Origin: Streptomyces sp. SCL15-4
GTDB lineage: Bacteria; Actinomycetota; Actinomycetes; Streptomycetales; Streptomycetaceae
Assembly: GCF_033366695.1 (NCBI RefSeq)
Contig: NZ_JAOBTQ010000001.1
Coordinates: forward strand, 7,130,001-7,194,000
DNA: 64,000 nt
Direction of reading: 5' to 3'
The notes beneath the pieces were generated by a model. The model was not told the origin of the DNA. It saw only the letters and a list, made by a program, of their open reading frames with translations, and searched no databases. The position numbers and the translations under genes were made by a program. Below are positions 33,090 to 41,103 of this stretch, piece after piece. How positions within the stretch are numbered: the stretch's first letter is position 1; every line of letters begins with the position of its first letter.

Positions 33090-33815
33090 TCAGGCCTGGA
33101 CCGCCCGCAGTTCCTCCGTCGTGGGCGCCGTACCGCCCAGGTGCGCGGGCAGCCACCAGGCGTCCTCCGGGCCCTTGGGCCGGCCCGGGTAGGCACGCTG
33201 CGCGGCCTCCAGCAGTTCCTGGACGCGCTCGCGCAGCCGGCGGGTGATGGCACCGGCGTACTGGTCGCGAGGGGCCTCCACCGCCTCGCCGACCCGGACG
33301 GTGACGGGCAGATGGCTGCGCCGGAAGTTGCGCGGCTGCCCCTTCGTCCACAGCCGCTGCGTGCCCCACAGCGCCATCGGGATCAGCGGGACGCCCGCCT
33401 CCTGGGCCAGCCGGGCCGCGCCCGACTTGAAGCTCTTCAGCGTGAAGGACTGCGAGATCGTCGCCTCCGGGAACACCCCGATGACCTCGCCGGAGCGCAG
33501 CGCGTCCAGCGCGTGCGAGTACGCCGCCTCGCCCTGCCCGCGGTCCACCGGGATGTGCTTCATGCTGCGCATGAGCGGACCGGAGATCCGGTGCCGGAAG
33601 ACGGACTCCTTCGCCATGAAGCGCACCAGCCGCTTCTGCGGCAGGGCCGCCAGGCCGTTGAAGACGAAGTCCAGATAGCTGATGTGATTGCTCACCAGCA
33701 CGGCGCCGCCCGAGCGTGGGATGTTCTCCGACCCCCGGCAGTCGATCTTCAGATCCCAGGCCTTGAACGCCGTCTTGGCGATACCGATGACGGGACGGTA
33801 GACCAGCTCTGCCAT
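33090..33815 (-). CDS. PlsC-type lysophospholipid acyltransferase
   Basis: 241 aa. The acyltransferase motif NHISYLD (His44, Asp49) is followed by the second block RFMAKESVFRH, the substrate block FPEATIS (a variant of the usual FPEGTRS) and VPLIPMALWG. It acylates lysophosphatidate or a similar glycerolipid at the membrane; an amphipathic N-terminus could provide attachment. The Ala-Thr-Ile change in the third motif suggests an acceptor other than classic lysophosphatidate. Monocistronic, ATG 33815. Confidence 0.9.
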   Translation of the reverse strand: MAELVYRPVIGIAKTAFKAWDLKIDCRGSENIPRSGGAVLVSNHISYLDFVFNGLAALPQKRLVRFMAKESVFRHRISGPLMRSMKHIPVDRGQGEAAYSHALDALRSGEVIGVFPEATISQSFTLKSFKSGAARLAQEAGVPLIPMALWGTQRLWTKGQPRNFRRSHLPVTVRVGEAVEAPRDQYAGAITRRLRERVQELLEAAQRAYPGRPKGPEDAWWLPAHLGGTAPTTEELRAVQA

Positions 33816-34139
33816 GGGCGGGGTGGGCCCTTTCTGCTCTGCTCGGGAAAGGGGGCTCCCGGCGGGAAGGTTACGCAGCCGTAGGTTTACGGCGTCTCGC
33901 AGATCGTGCCCGAAGAACGAACGGGTGGCCAGTTCTGGTGCCGCACGGCGGCGAGATCCTCGTCACGTCGGCCTACATCCCACCTCGGATCTTTAAATCC
34001 CCTTTACTCGGCGCGGGGGTGCGGGCGGGAATCTCCGGGGTGCCGCGACCGGTTGTGCTGATGACGACCGGACCGGCGGCGCGCCCCTCACGCGTGCCCG
34101 CCGCGACGAGCCGCGCCGGCGGCGGAACGGGAGAGCTGG
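33816..34139. other. 324-bp divergent spacer
   Basis: It contains an AT-richer patch GGATCTTTAAATCCCCTTTACTC near 33990-34012 and GTAGGTTTACGGCG near 33880. No gene is seen. It must hold promoters for plsC (minus) and the thioredoxin-like gene (plus), but I cannot place them. Confidence 0.4.
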
Positions 34140-34466
34140 GTGGGCGGGCGCGACGACGGCAGGCGGATCGAGGCGGCGGAACTCGGCACCGCGCTGGGCG
34201 AACGCGCCACACTGGTGCAGTTCTCCAGCGCCTTCTGCGCGCCCTGCCGGGCCACCCGCCGGGTCCTCGGCGAGGTCGCCGCAATGGTCCCGGGCGTGAC
34301 CCACGTCGAGATCGACGCGGAGGCCCACCTGGGCCTCGTACGCGCCCTGGAGGTCCGCAAGACGCCCACCGTCCTGGTGCTGGACGCCGGCGGCCGGGTG
34401 GTGCGGCGCGCCACCGGACAGCCCCGCCGGGCCGACGTCATCGCGGCTCTGGGGGAGGCGGTATGA
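34140..34466 (+). CDS. Thioredoxin-family protein
   Basis: 108 aa. Active site FCAPC with Cys33 and Cys36 (CAPC rather than the usual CGPC), preceded by LVQFSSAF and followed by the cis-Pro region VRKTPTVLVLDAGG. A cytosolic thiol-disulfide oxidoreductase. GTG start at 34140 after GGGAGAG. The downstream flavin reductase and its leader peptide suggest a redox or sulfur context. Confidence 0.9.
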   Translation: MGGRDDGRRIEAAELGTALGERATLVQFSSAFCAPCRATRRVLGEVAAMVPGVTHVEIDAEAHLGLVRALEVRKTPTVLVLDAGGRVVRRATGQPRRADVIAALGEAV

Positions 34467-34549
34467 GCGGGGTGCGGCGCGCGGCGCGCCGTCTTCCGGA
34501 GGGCGGAAGCGGCTTGACGGTACGCCTTGCCTGTCGCCAACCTGACCGC

Positions 34550-34630
34550 ATGCCGACAGAACTCCTTCTCCACGGACGGGCCCACATCGACCTGGCCCGT
34601 ACCGCGAGCGCGTGGTGTCCGGCCCGTTGA
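34550..34630 (+). CDS. Predicted leader peptide with Cys codon (26 aa)
   Basis: The peptide ends HIDLARTASAWCPAR after a short MPTELLLHGRA head. The R-x-H-[VI]-D-L-x-R-x-x-S-A-x-C pattern is that of small actinobacterial leader peptides placed before sulfur and cysteine genes, where translation of the Cys codon is thought to control the downstream mRNA. TTGACG at 34514-34519 could be the -35 of its promoter, which would place the transcript start near the ATG. It ends 44 nt before the flavin reductase start. Confidence 0.7.
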   Translation: MPTELLLHGRAHIDLARTASAWCPAR

Positions 34631-34674
34631 GCACCCGCGGACCCGCTCGTGACCCCCGGCAGAAGGACGACTCC

Positions 34675-35184
34675 ATGACGGCCACGCCCGAACTCGGCTC
34701 CCCCCGGCTCGCCTCCCCGGAACTGCTGCGCTCCACCTTCCGCCGGCACGCCGCCGGTGTGGCGGTGATCACCGCCCGCGGCGCCGGCGGCCCGGTCGGC
34801 TTCACCGCCACCTCCCTCACCTCCGTCTCCGCCGAACCCCCGCTCGTCTCCTTCGGCATCGGCACGAACGCCTCCAGCTGGCCGGCGATCGCCGGGGCGG
34901 ACCACGTCGGCGTGCACATACTCGGCGAGCACCAGAGCGAGCTGGCCGCCACCTTCGCGCGCAGCGGCGCCGACCGCTTCGGCGAGCCCACCGCCTGGCG
35001 GGACGGCCCGCACGGGGTTCCGGTGCTGGAGGACGTGCTGGCGTGGCTGGTGTGCCGGATCGTCGGGCGGGTCCCGGCCGGCGACCACCGGATCGTGCTG
35101 GCCGAGGTCGTTCTCGGCGATCCCTCGGGCTCCGGCCGCCCGCTCCTCTATCACCAGGGCCGCTTCAGCGGTCTGCGGGATTGA
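34675..35184 (+). CDS. Flavin reductase family protein (FMN-binding)
   Basis: 169 aa. The domain runs from STFRRHAAGVAVITA through GFTATSLTSVSAEPPLVSFGI, the usual FMN/NAD(P)H-binding signature of the HpaC/SsuE-like flavin reductase fold. It supplies reduced FMN to a monooxygenase partner; no partner is adjacent. AAGGACG precedes ATG 34675. The predicted Cys-containing leader just upstream points to control by sulfur supply, as for sulfonate or sulfide-related flavin reductases. Confidence 0.9.
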   Translation: MTATPELGSPRLASPELLRSTFRRHAAGVAVITARGAGGPVGFTATSLTSVSAEPPLVSFGIGTNASSWPAIAGADHVGVHILGEHQSELAATFARSGADRFGEPTAWRDGPHGVPVLEDVLAWLVCRIVGRVPAGDHRIVLAEVVLGDPSGSGRPLLYHQGRFSGLRD

Positions 35185-35286
35185 TCACCTCCGGCGCCCC
35201 CGCGCACCCGTCGGGTTCCGGTTACGCTGCGTTGCGAAGGTCACAGTTCAAAGCGCTTGCTTAGCGGGCAGGATCTAGATGTACTG

Positions 35287-35302
35287 ACGAGTAATATCTC
35301 GT
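35287..35302. promoter_or_regulatory. Inverted repeat ACGAG-N6-CTCGT upstream of etfB
   Basis: Five-bp arms around TAATAT in a conspicuously AT-rich patch, 98 nt before the etfB start. AAGCGCTT lies 29 bp before the repeat (35251-35258). Candidate regulator binding sites for the etf operon. Confidence 0.35.
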
Positions 35303-35400
35303 TCGGAGCGCGCGGACGCCCCGACCGGGATCGGCCGCTTGAGGCGCCTATGCTGCCTGCAAGAGGCAGCCCGAAATGACGATGCAGTAGGAGAGCCGGC

Positions 35401-36186
35401 GTGAGCTTGAGGATCGTTGTCACTGTGAAGTACGTGCCCGACGCCACTGGCGACCGGCACTTCGCCGATGACCTGACCGTCGACCGCGACGACGTGGACG
35501 GTCTGCTCTCCGAGCTGGACGAGTACGCGGTCGAGCAGGCTCTCCAGATCGCGGAGAACGCGGACGACGCCGAGGTCACCGTGCTGACGGTCGGCCCCGA
35601 GGACGCCAAGGACGCGCTCCGCAAGGCCCTTTCCATGGGTGCGGACAAGGCCATCCACGTCGAGGACGACGACCTGCACGGCACCGACGCCATCGGCACC
35701 TCCCTGGTGCTGGCCAAGGCCATCGAGAAGGCCGGCTTCGACCTGGTCGTCTCCGGCATGGCCTCCACCGACGGCACCATGGGCGTCGTCCCGGCGCTGG
35801 TCGCCGAGCGCCTGGGCGTCCCGCAGGTCACCCTGCTCTCCGAGGTCTCCGTCGAGGACGGCGTGGTCACGGGCCGCCGCGACGGCGACGCCGCCTCCGA
35901 GCAGCTTCAGGCGCAGCTCCCCGCGGTCGTCTCCGTGACCGACCAGTCCGGCGAGGCCCGCTACCCCTCCTTCAAGGGCATCATGGCGGCCAAGAAGAAG
36001 CCGGTGGAGTCCTGGGACCTGTCCGACCTCGACATCGAGGCGGAGGAGGTCGGCCTGGACGGTGCCTTCACCAAGGTCGAGTCCGTGACCGAGCGTCCGG
36101 CGCGCACGGCCGGCACCATCGTCAAGGACGAGGGCGAGGGCGGCAAGCAGCTCGCCGAGTTCCTCGCGGCCCAGAAGTTCATCTGA
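35401..36186 (+). CDS. etfB: Electron transfer flavoprotein subunit beta
   Basis: 261 aa. It shows the family start SLRIVVTVKYVPD, the AMP-binding region around VLTVGPEDAKDALRKALSMGADKAIHV, SGMASTDGTMG and the recognition-loop region near VTDQSGEARYPSFKGIMAAKKKP. The beta subunit binds AMP and docks to acyl-CoA dehydrogenases, which pass electrons through FAD in the alpha subunit to the quinone pool. GTG start with AGGAG 7 nt upstream. etfA follows after 52 bp. Confidence 0.96.
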   Translation: MSLRIVVTVKYVPDATGDRHFADDLTVDRDDVDGLLSELDEYAVEQALQIAENADDAEVTVLTVGPEDAKDALRKALSMGADKAIHVEDDDLHGTDAIGTSLVLAKAIEKAGFDLVVSGMASTDGTMGVVPALVAERLGVPQVTLLSEVSVEDGVVTGRRDGDAASEQLQAQLPAVVSVTDQSGEARYPSFKGIMAAKKKPVESWDLSDLDIEAEEVGLDGAFTKVESVTERPARTAGTIVKDEGEGGKQLAEFLAAQKFI

Positions 36187-36238
36187 GGCCCGCCCCCGCC
36201 GACCGCCCCTCAACTTCGTTTCGCAGGAGAGCAATCCC

Positions 36239-37201
36239 ATGGCTGAAGTCCTCGTCTACGTCGACCACGTGGACGGCGCCGTCCGCAAGCCCACCCTGGA
36301 GCTGCTGACCCTGGCCCGCCGTCTGGGCGAGCCCGTCGCCGTCGCGCTGGGCAACGGCGCCGCCGACACCGCCGCCACGCTCGCCGAGCACGGCGCGGTC
36401 AAGGTGCTCACCCACGACGCCTCCGAGTACGCCGAGTACCTGGTCGTGCCGAAGGTGGACGCGCTGCAGGCCGCCTACGAGCAGGTGTCCCCGGCCGCCG
36501 TGCTGGTCCCGTCCTCCGCCGAGGGCAAGGAGATCGCCGCCCGCCTGGCGCTGCGCATCGGCTCGGGCATCATCACCGACGCCGTCGACCTGGAGGCCGG
36601 CGAGGAGGGCCCGGTGGCCACCCAGTCGGTGTTCGCCGCGTCCTTCACCACCAAGTCCCGTGCCGTCAAGGGCACTCCGGTCATCACGGTCAAGCCGAAC
36701 TCGGCCGCCGTCGAGGCCGCCCCGGCCGCGGGAGACGTCGAGGCCCTGTCGGTGACCTTCTCCGACAAGGCGACCGGCACGAAGATCACCGGCCGCACGC
36801 CGCGTGAGTCGACGGGCCGTCCGGAGCTGACCGAGGCCGCGATCGTGGTCTCCGGCGGCCGGGGTGTCAACGGCGCGGAGAACTTCGGGATCATCGAGGC
36901 GCTGGCCGACGAGCTGGGCGCGGCCGTGGGTGCCTCGCGTGCCGCCGTCGACGCCGGCTGGTACCCGCACACCAACCAGGTCGGCCAGACCGGCAAGTCG
37001 GTCTCGCCGCAGCTGTACATCGCCAACGGCATCTCCGGCGCCATCCAGCACCGCGCCGGTATGCAGACCTCCAAGACGATCGTGGCCGTCAACAAGGACG
37101 CGGAGGCCCCGATCTTCGAGCTGGTCGACTACGGCGTGGTCGGCGACCTGTTCGACGTGGTGCCGCAGCTGACCGAGGAGATCAAGACCCGCAAGGGCTG
37201 A
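36239..37201 (+). CDS. etfA: Electron transfer flavoprotein subunit alpha
   Basis: 320 aa. The C-terminal FAD domain is clear: [49 protein letters not shown] and [13 protein letters not shown]. Forms the heterodimer with EtfB. AGGAGAG precedes the ATG. A strong hairpin directly after the stop ends the operon. The AidB-like dehydrogenase at 2.5 kb could be one of several electron donors in the cell. Confidence 0.97.
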   Translation: MAEVLVYVDHVDGAVRKPTLELLTLARRLGEPVAVALGNGAADTAATLAEHGAVKVLTHDASEYAEYLVVPKVDALQAAYEQVSPAAVLVPSSAEGKEIAARLALRIGSGIITDAVDLEAGEEGPVATQSVFAASFTTKSRAVKGTPVITVKPNSAAVEAAPAAGDVEALSVTFSDKATGTKITGRTPRESTGRPELTEAAIVVSGGRGVNGAENFGIIEALADELGAAVGASRAAVDAGWYPHTNQVGQTGKSVSPQLYIANGISGAIQHRAGMQTSKTIVAVNKDAEAPIFELVDYGVVGDLFDVVPQLTEEIKTRKG

Positions 37202-37220
37202 TCCCCGCGCCCGCGCCGTA

Positions 37221-37260
37221 CGAGGCCCCCGTGACCGCTCAGACGGTCACGGGGGCCTCG
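37221..37260 (+). terminator. Strong hairpin after etfA
   Basis: A perfect 17-bp stem (CGAGGCCCCCGTGACCG and complement) with loop CTCAGA, 19 nt past the stop. It is the best terminator in the window; there is no T-tract. Confidence 0.9.
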
Positions 37261-37430
37261 CCGTGTCCGGCGGCCGGTGACGCGGGTGCTGTACTGGGCA
37301 AGGCGGCCGGCGCCCGCGGCAACCGTGGAGCCGCGGGCGCGCGGTGCGGTGTTGACCAGCGGGAAGGTTGCCGGATAGCTTCACTATACGGATTGTTGAT
37401 TCCATGAAGCGGAAAGTTGGAGGGTGTGGG

Positions 37431-38729
37431 ATGGGTCAGCAGGAGAAGGTGGCGACCAGCCTCGCGGGTGCCGTCAGCGAGGAGATCAGCGCCTCCCTCG
37501 CATCGGTCGACGCGCGGCTGGAGCGCTACTACCCCGGGGACCCGGGCACCCGGCAGCCCGTCCACACCGTCTACGTGCCCGGCGACGCCTTCGCCGCGGA
37601 CACCATCCGCTCCTGGGGCGAGCGGGCCCTCGCGGCGCTCGACGAACACGCTCCGGACGCCGCCTCCTTCGCGGCCGTCCTCGGCCTGTCGGACGAGCTG
37701 GCCGAGCCGGTCTACTCCCGGGTCCGGGCCAAGCTGGAGCGCGAGCCGGTCGAGGACCTCCGCGTCGACTTCGAGGACGGCTACGGCCCCCGTCCCGACG
37801 CGGAGGAGGACGCGACGGCCGCCCGTGCCGCCCGGCTGATCGCCGAGGCGTACCGGGACGGCACGGCCGCGCCGTACATGGGCATCCGCATGAAGTGCAT
37901 GGAGGCCGCCGTACGGGATCGCGGCATCCGCACCCTCGACGTCTTCCTCACCGCTCTGATGGAGGCCGGCGGGCTGCCCGGTGGCCTGGTCCTGACCCTG
38001 CCCAAGGTGACCTACCCCGAGCAGGTCGGCGCCTTCGCGCGGCTGCTGGAGGCCTTCGAGAAGGCGCACGGGCTGGACGCCGGCCGGCTGGGCTTCGAGA
38101 TCCAGATCGAGACCAGCCAGTCCATCCTGGCCACCGACGGCACCGCCACGGTCGCCCGCATGATCCAGGCCGCCGGGGGCCGCGCCACCGGGCTGCACTA
38201 CGGCACCTTCGACTACAGCGCCTGCCTCGGTGTCTCCGCCGCCTACCAGGCCAGCGACCACCCCGCCGCCGACCACGCCAAGGCGGTCATGCAGGTCGCG
38301 GCGGCCGGCACCGGCGTCCGCGTCTCGGACGGCTCCACGAACGTCCTGCCGGTCGGCCCGACGGCGAAGGTCCACGACGCCTGGCGCCTCCACTACGGCC
38401 TGACCCGGCGGGCGCTGGCCCGCGCCTACTACCAGGGCTGGGACATGCACCCCGGCCACATCCCCACCCGCTACGCCGCCGTCTTCGCGTTCTACCGCGA
38501 GGGCTTCGAGCAGGCCGCGGCCCGCCTCACCCGGTACGCCAACCGCGCCGGCGGCGACGTCATGGACGAGCCCGCCACCGCCAAGGCCCTCAGCGGCTAC
38601 CTGCTGCGCGGCCTGGACTGCGGCGCCCTGGACATCGCCGAGGTGGCCCGCCTCACCGGCCTGACCCGGGCCGACCTGGAATCCTTCGCGTCCCCTCGCC
38701 GCGGCGACCTGACGGCGTCCGCGCAGTAG
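37431..38729 (+). CDS. DUF6986 protein, HpcH/HpaI aldolase-like
   Basis: 432 aa. A TIM-barrel lyase of the citrate lyase beta / HpcH type: VDFEDGYGPRP and IRMKCME mark the metal and substrate site, LPKVTYPEQVGAF and FEIQIETSQS follow. NCBI names this group DUF6986; it is widespread in streptomycetes and its reaction is not established, though homologues cleave or condense CoA-esters or oxo-acids. GGAGG sits 8 nt before ATG 37431; the ATG at 37404 has no such site. It stands alone with a C-terminal helical extension of about 100 residues. Confidence 0.85.
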   Translation: MGQQEKVATSLAGAVSEEISASLASVDARLERYYPGDPGTRQPVHTVYVPGDAFAADTIRSWGERALAALDEHAPDAASFAAVLGLSDELAEPVYSRVRAKLEREPVEDLRVDFEDGYGPRPDAEEDATAARAARLIAEAYRDGTAAPYMGIRMKCMEAAVRDRGIRTLDVFLTALMEAGGLPGGLVLTLPKVTYPEQVGAFARLLEAFEKAHGLDAGRLGFEIQIETSQSILATDGTATVARMIQAAGGRATGLHYGTFDYSACLGVSAAYQASDHPAADHAKAVMQVAAAGTGVRVSDGSTNVLPVGPTAKVHDAWRLHYGLTRRALARAYYQGWDMHPGHIPTRYAAVFAFYREGFEQAAARLTRYANRAGGDVMDEPATAKALSGYLLRGLDCGALDIAEVARLTGLTRADLESFASPRRGDLTASAQ

Positions 38730-38741
38730 CCATCGATCCGT

Positions 38742-38773
38742 CGGCCCCCGGTGTCTCCGGGCGCGGGGGGCCG
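38742..38773. terminator. Bidirectional hairpin between DUF6986 and LacI genes
   Basis: CGGCCCCC and GGGGGCCG pair over a 16-nt loop in the gap between two convergent genes. Confidence 0.6.
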
Positions 38774-38822
38774 AGGGCCGAGGGCCGGGAGCGAGAGGGC
38801 GAGCGTCCGTACGCCCCCGCGT

Positions 38823-39872
38823 TCAGTCCGTCGGCGGCAGTTCGCCCGAGCCGCGGGTGATCAGGCGGGTCGGGAGTTCCATGCGCTCCGGGGCGACGGG
38901 GGTGCCGTCCAGCCGGCGGAAGAGGCGTTCGGCGGCCGTGCGGCCGAGGGCCGCCGCATCCTGGGCGACGACCGTGACGCCGGGCCGGAGCAGATCGGCC
39001 AGCTCGAAGTCGTCGAAGCCGACCAGCGCGACCCGGCGGGAGAGCTCGGCCAGCACCCGGACCACGGTGACCGTCACCCGGTTGTTGCCGGCGAAGACCG
39101 CGGTCACCGGATCGGGACCGGCCAGCATCTCCTCCGCCGCCCGGCGCACCCGCTCCGGGTCGGTCGCGCCGAGGGACATCCAGCGCTCCTCGACGGGTAT
39201 CCCGGCGTCCTCCATGGCCGCCCGGTAACCGCGCAGCCGCTCACCGGCCGTGTGGATCCGCGGCATGTCGCCGATGAACCCGATCCGCCGGTGGCCGTGT
39301 GCGACGAGGTGGGCGACGCCGTCGCGGGCACCGCCGTAGTTGTCGGACAGGACCACGTCGGCGTCGATCCGGCCGGCCGGGCGGTCCACGAACACGGTCG
39401 CCACGCCCGCCCTGATCTCCGGCTCCAGATACCGGTGGTCGTCCCCGGCCGGGATCACCACCAGCCCGTCCACCCGGCGCGCGCACAGCGCGAGCGCCAG
39501 CTCCTGCTCCCGCTCGGGATCCTCCGCGCTGGAGCCGTTGATCAGCAGCGCGCCGTGGGCGCGGGCCACCTCCTCGACCGCGCGGCTGAGCGGTCCGTAG
39601 AACGGGTCCGCGAGGTCCTCCAGCACCAGCCCGATGCTCGCGGTCCGGCCCTTGCGCAGCACCCGCGCGCTGTCGTTGCGGCGGAAGCCGAGCGCGTCGA
39701 TCGCCTCCTGCACCCGGCGCTCGGTGTCCGGGGTGACCCCGGGCTCGCCGTTGACCACGCGGGAGACCGTCTTCAGGCCGACCCCGGCGCGGGCCGCCAC
39801 GTCCTTCATCGTCGGGCGGTTGCCGTACCGGCTCCCGGGAAGGCGGTCCGCGCTGCGGGTGGTCTCGGGCAC
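38823..39872 (-). CDS. LacI-family transcriptional regulator
   Basis: 349 aa from the GTG at 39872. The N-terminal HTH is PTMKDVAARAGVGLKTVSRVVNGEPGV, then the periplasmic-binding-protein-like sugar domain (IGLVLEDLADPFYGPLSRAVEEVAR ... AVFAGNNRVTV ... LVGFDDFELADLL). Upstream in-frame extension to 40031 crosses the operator and is rejected. It diverges from a ROK sugar kinase gene, with the palindrome GACAACGTTGTC between them, so it most likely represses that kinase and itself in response to a sugar. Confidence 0.9.
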   Translation of the reverse strand: MPETTRSADRLPGSRYGNRPTMKDVAARAGVGLKTVSRVVNGEPGVTPDTERRVQEAIDALGFRRNDSARVLRKGRTASIGLVLEDLADPFYGPLSRAVEEVARAHGALLINGSSAEDPEREQELALALCARRVDGLVVIPAGDDHRYLEPEIRAGVATVFVDRPAGRIDADVVLSDNYGGARDGVAHLVAHGHRRIGFIGDMPRIHTAGERLRGYRAAMEDAGIPVEERWMSLGATDPERVRRAAEEMLAGPDPVTAVFAGNNRVTVTVVRVLAELSRRVALVGFDDFELADLLRPGVTVVAQDAAALGRTAAERLFRRLDGTPVAPERMELPTRLITRGSGELPPTD

Positions 39873-39972
39873 GTGCGCTGTCCTGTCTGTCGTCCGGCTG
39901 TCGTCACCCTGCTCCACGGTGGTGCCGCATCCGTGGGCTTGTATGAGGATGTGGCGTCGAGCATAGAGCCTG

Positions 39973-39984
39973 GACAACGTTGTC
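39973..39984. promoter_or_regulatory. LacI operator GACAACGTTGTC
   Basis: Perfect 12-bp palindrome with the central CG typical of LacI-family sites, in the 217-bp spacer between the LacI and ROK genes. Confidence 0.75.
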
Positions 39985-40089
39985 AGGTGCGAGAGAGACT
40001 GTCCACCGCTGTCTCCGGCCTGCGCCCCCACCGCTTGACCGGCCTGCTCTCTTTGGTTCTCAAGCTTTCAACGGGGAGATCTGACTCTC

Positions 40090-41043
40090 ATGCACACCGA
40101 CCTCGTGGCGGCCCTGGACATCGGCGGCACCAAGATCGCCGGCGCGCTGGTGGACGGCGCCGGACGGCTCCTGGTCCGCGCCCAGCGCCCCACGCCCGCC
40201 CGGCAGGACGGCGAAACGGTCATGCGCGCCGTCGAGGAGGTCCTCGGCGAGCTGACCGGATCGCCGCTGTGGGAGCGCGCCGGTGCGGTCGGCATCGGCA
40301 GCGCCGGCCCGGTGGACGCCTCGGCGGGCACCGTGAGCCCGGTGAACGTGCCCGGCTGGCGGGAGTACCCGCTGGTCGACCGGGTGCGGGCGGCCACCGG
40401 GGGCCTGCCGGTGGAGCTGATCGGCGACGGCGTCGCGATCACGGCGGCCGAGCACTGGCAGGGCGCCGCGCGGGGCCACGACAACGCGCTGTGCATGGTG
40501 GTGTCCACCGGCGTCGGCGGCGGCCTGGTGCTCGGCGGACGGCTCCACCCGGGCCCCACGGGCAACGCCGGCCACATCGGCCACATCAGCGTCGACCTCG
40601 ACGGCGACCCCTGCCCGTGCGGCGCGCGCGGCTGTGTGGAGCGCATCGCCAGCGGGCCCAACATCGCCCGCCGGGCCGTGGAGCAGGGCTGGCGCCCGGG
40701 CCCCGACGGCGACACCTCGGCCGCCGCGGTGGCCGCCGCCGCCCGCGCGGGCGACCCGGTCGCCGTCGCCTCCTTCGAGCGCGCGGCGCAGGCGCTGGCC
40801 GCCGGGATCGCGGCCACCGCGACCCTGGTCGAGATCGACATCGCGGTGATCGGCGGCGGGGTCGGCAAGGCGGGCGAGATCCTGTTCACCCCGCTGCGCA
40901 AGGCCCTCACCGACTACGCGACCCTCTCCTTCGTGCGGCGGCTGACCGTCGTACCGGCCCGGATGGGCACCGACGCCGGCCTGGTCGGCGCCGCCGCGGC
41001 GGCCCTGGCCCGCACCCCGGACGCGACCGCGGCGAGCCGCTAG
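40090..41043 (+). CDS. ROK-family sugar kinase
   Basis: 317 aa. ATP site DIGGTKIAGALVD at the N-terminus, STGVGGGLVLGGRLHPGPTGNAGHIGH, and the ROK zinc motif CPCGARGCVE. The catalytic Asp is probably that of IGDGVAITAAEHW. No DNA-binding domain, so it is an enzyme: a glucokinase, N-acetylglucosamine/mannosamine kinase or fructokinase-like protein. The neighbouring alpha-galactosidase and LacI make a role in hexose use plausible. Confidence 0.9.
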   Translation: MHTDLVAALDIGGTKIAGALVDGAGRLLVRAQRPTPARQDGETVMRAVEEVLGELTGSPLWERAGAVGIGSAGPVDASAGTVSPVNVPGWREYPLVDRVRAATGGLPVELIGDGVAITAAEHWQGAARGHDNALCMVVSTGVGGGLVLGGRLHPGPTGNAGHIGHISVDLDGDPCPCGARGCVERIASGPNIARRAVEQGWRPGPDGDTSAAAVAAAARAGDPVAVASFERAAQALAAGIAATATLVEIDIAVIGGGVGKAGEILFTPLRKALTDYATLSFVRRLTVVPARMGTDAGLVGAAAAALARTPDATAASR

Positions 41044-41063
41044 CCACCGCGGTGACCGCGTGA

Positions 41064-41084
41064 TCCGGCCGGCCGGCGGCCGGA
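41064..41084. terminator. Bidirectional hairpin between ROK kinase and alpha-galactosidase
   Basis: TCCGGCCG and CGGCCGGA pair over a 5-nt loop between convergent stops. Confidence 0.7.
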
Positions 41085-41103
41085 ACGGAGCGGCGCCTGG
41101 CGC

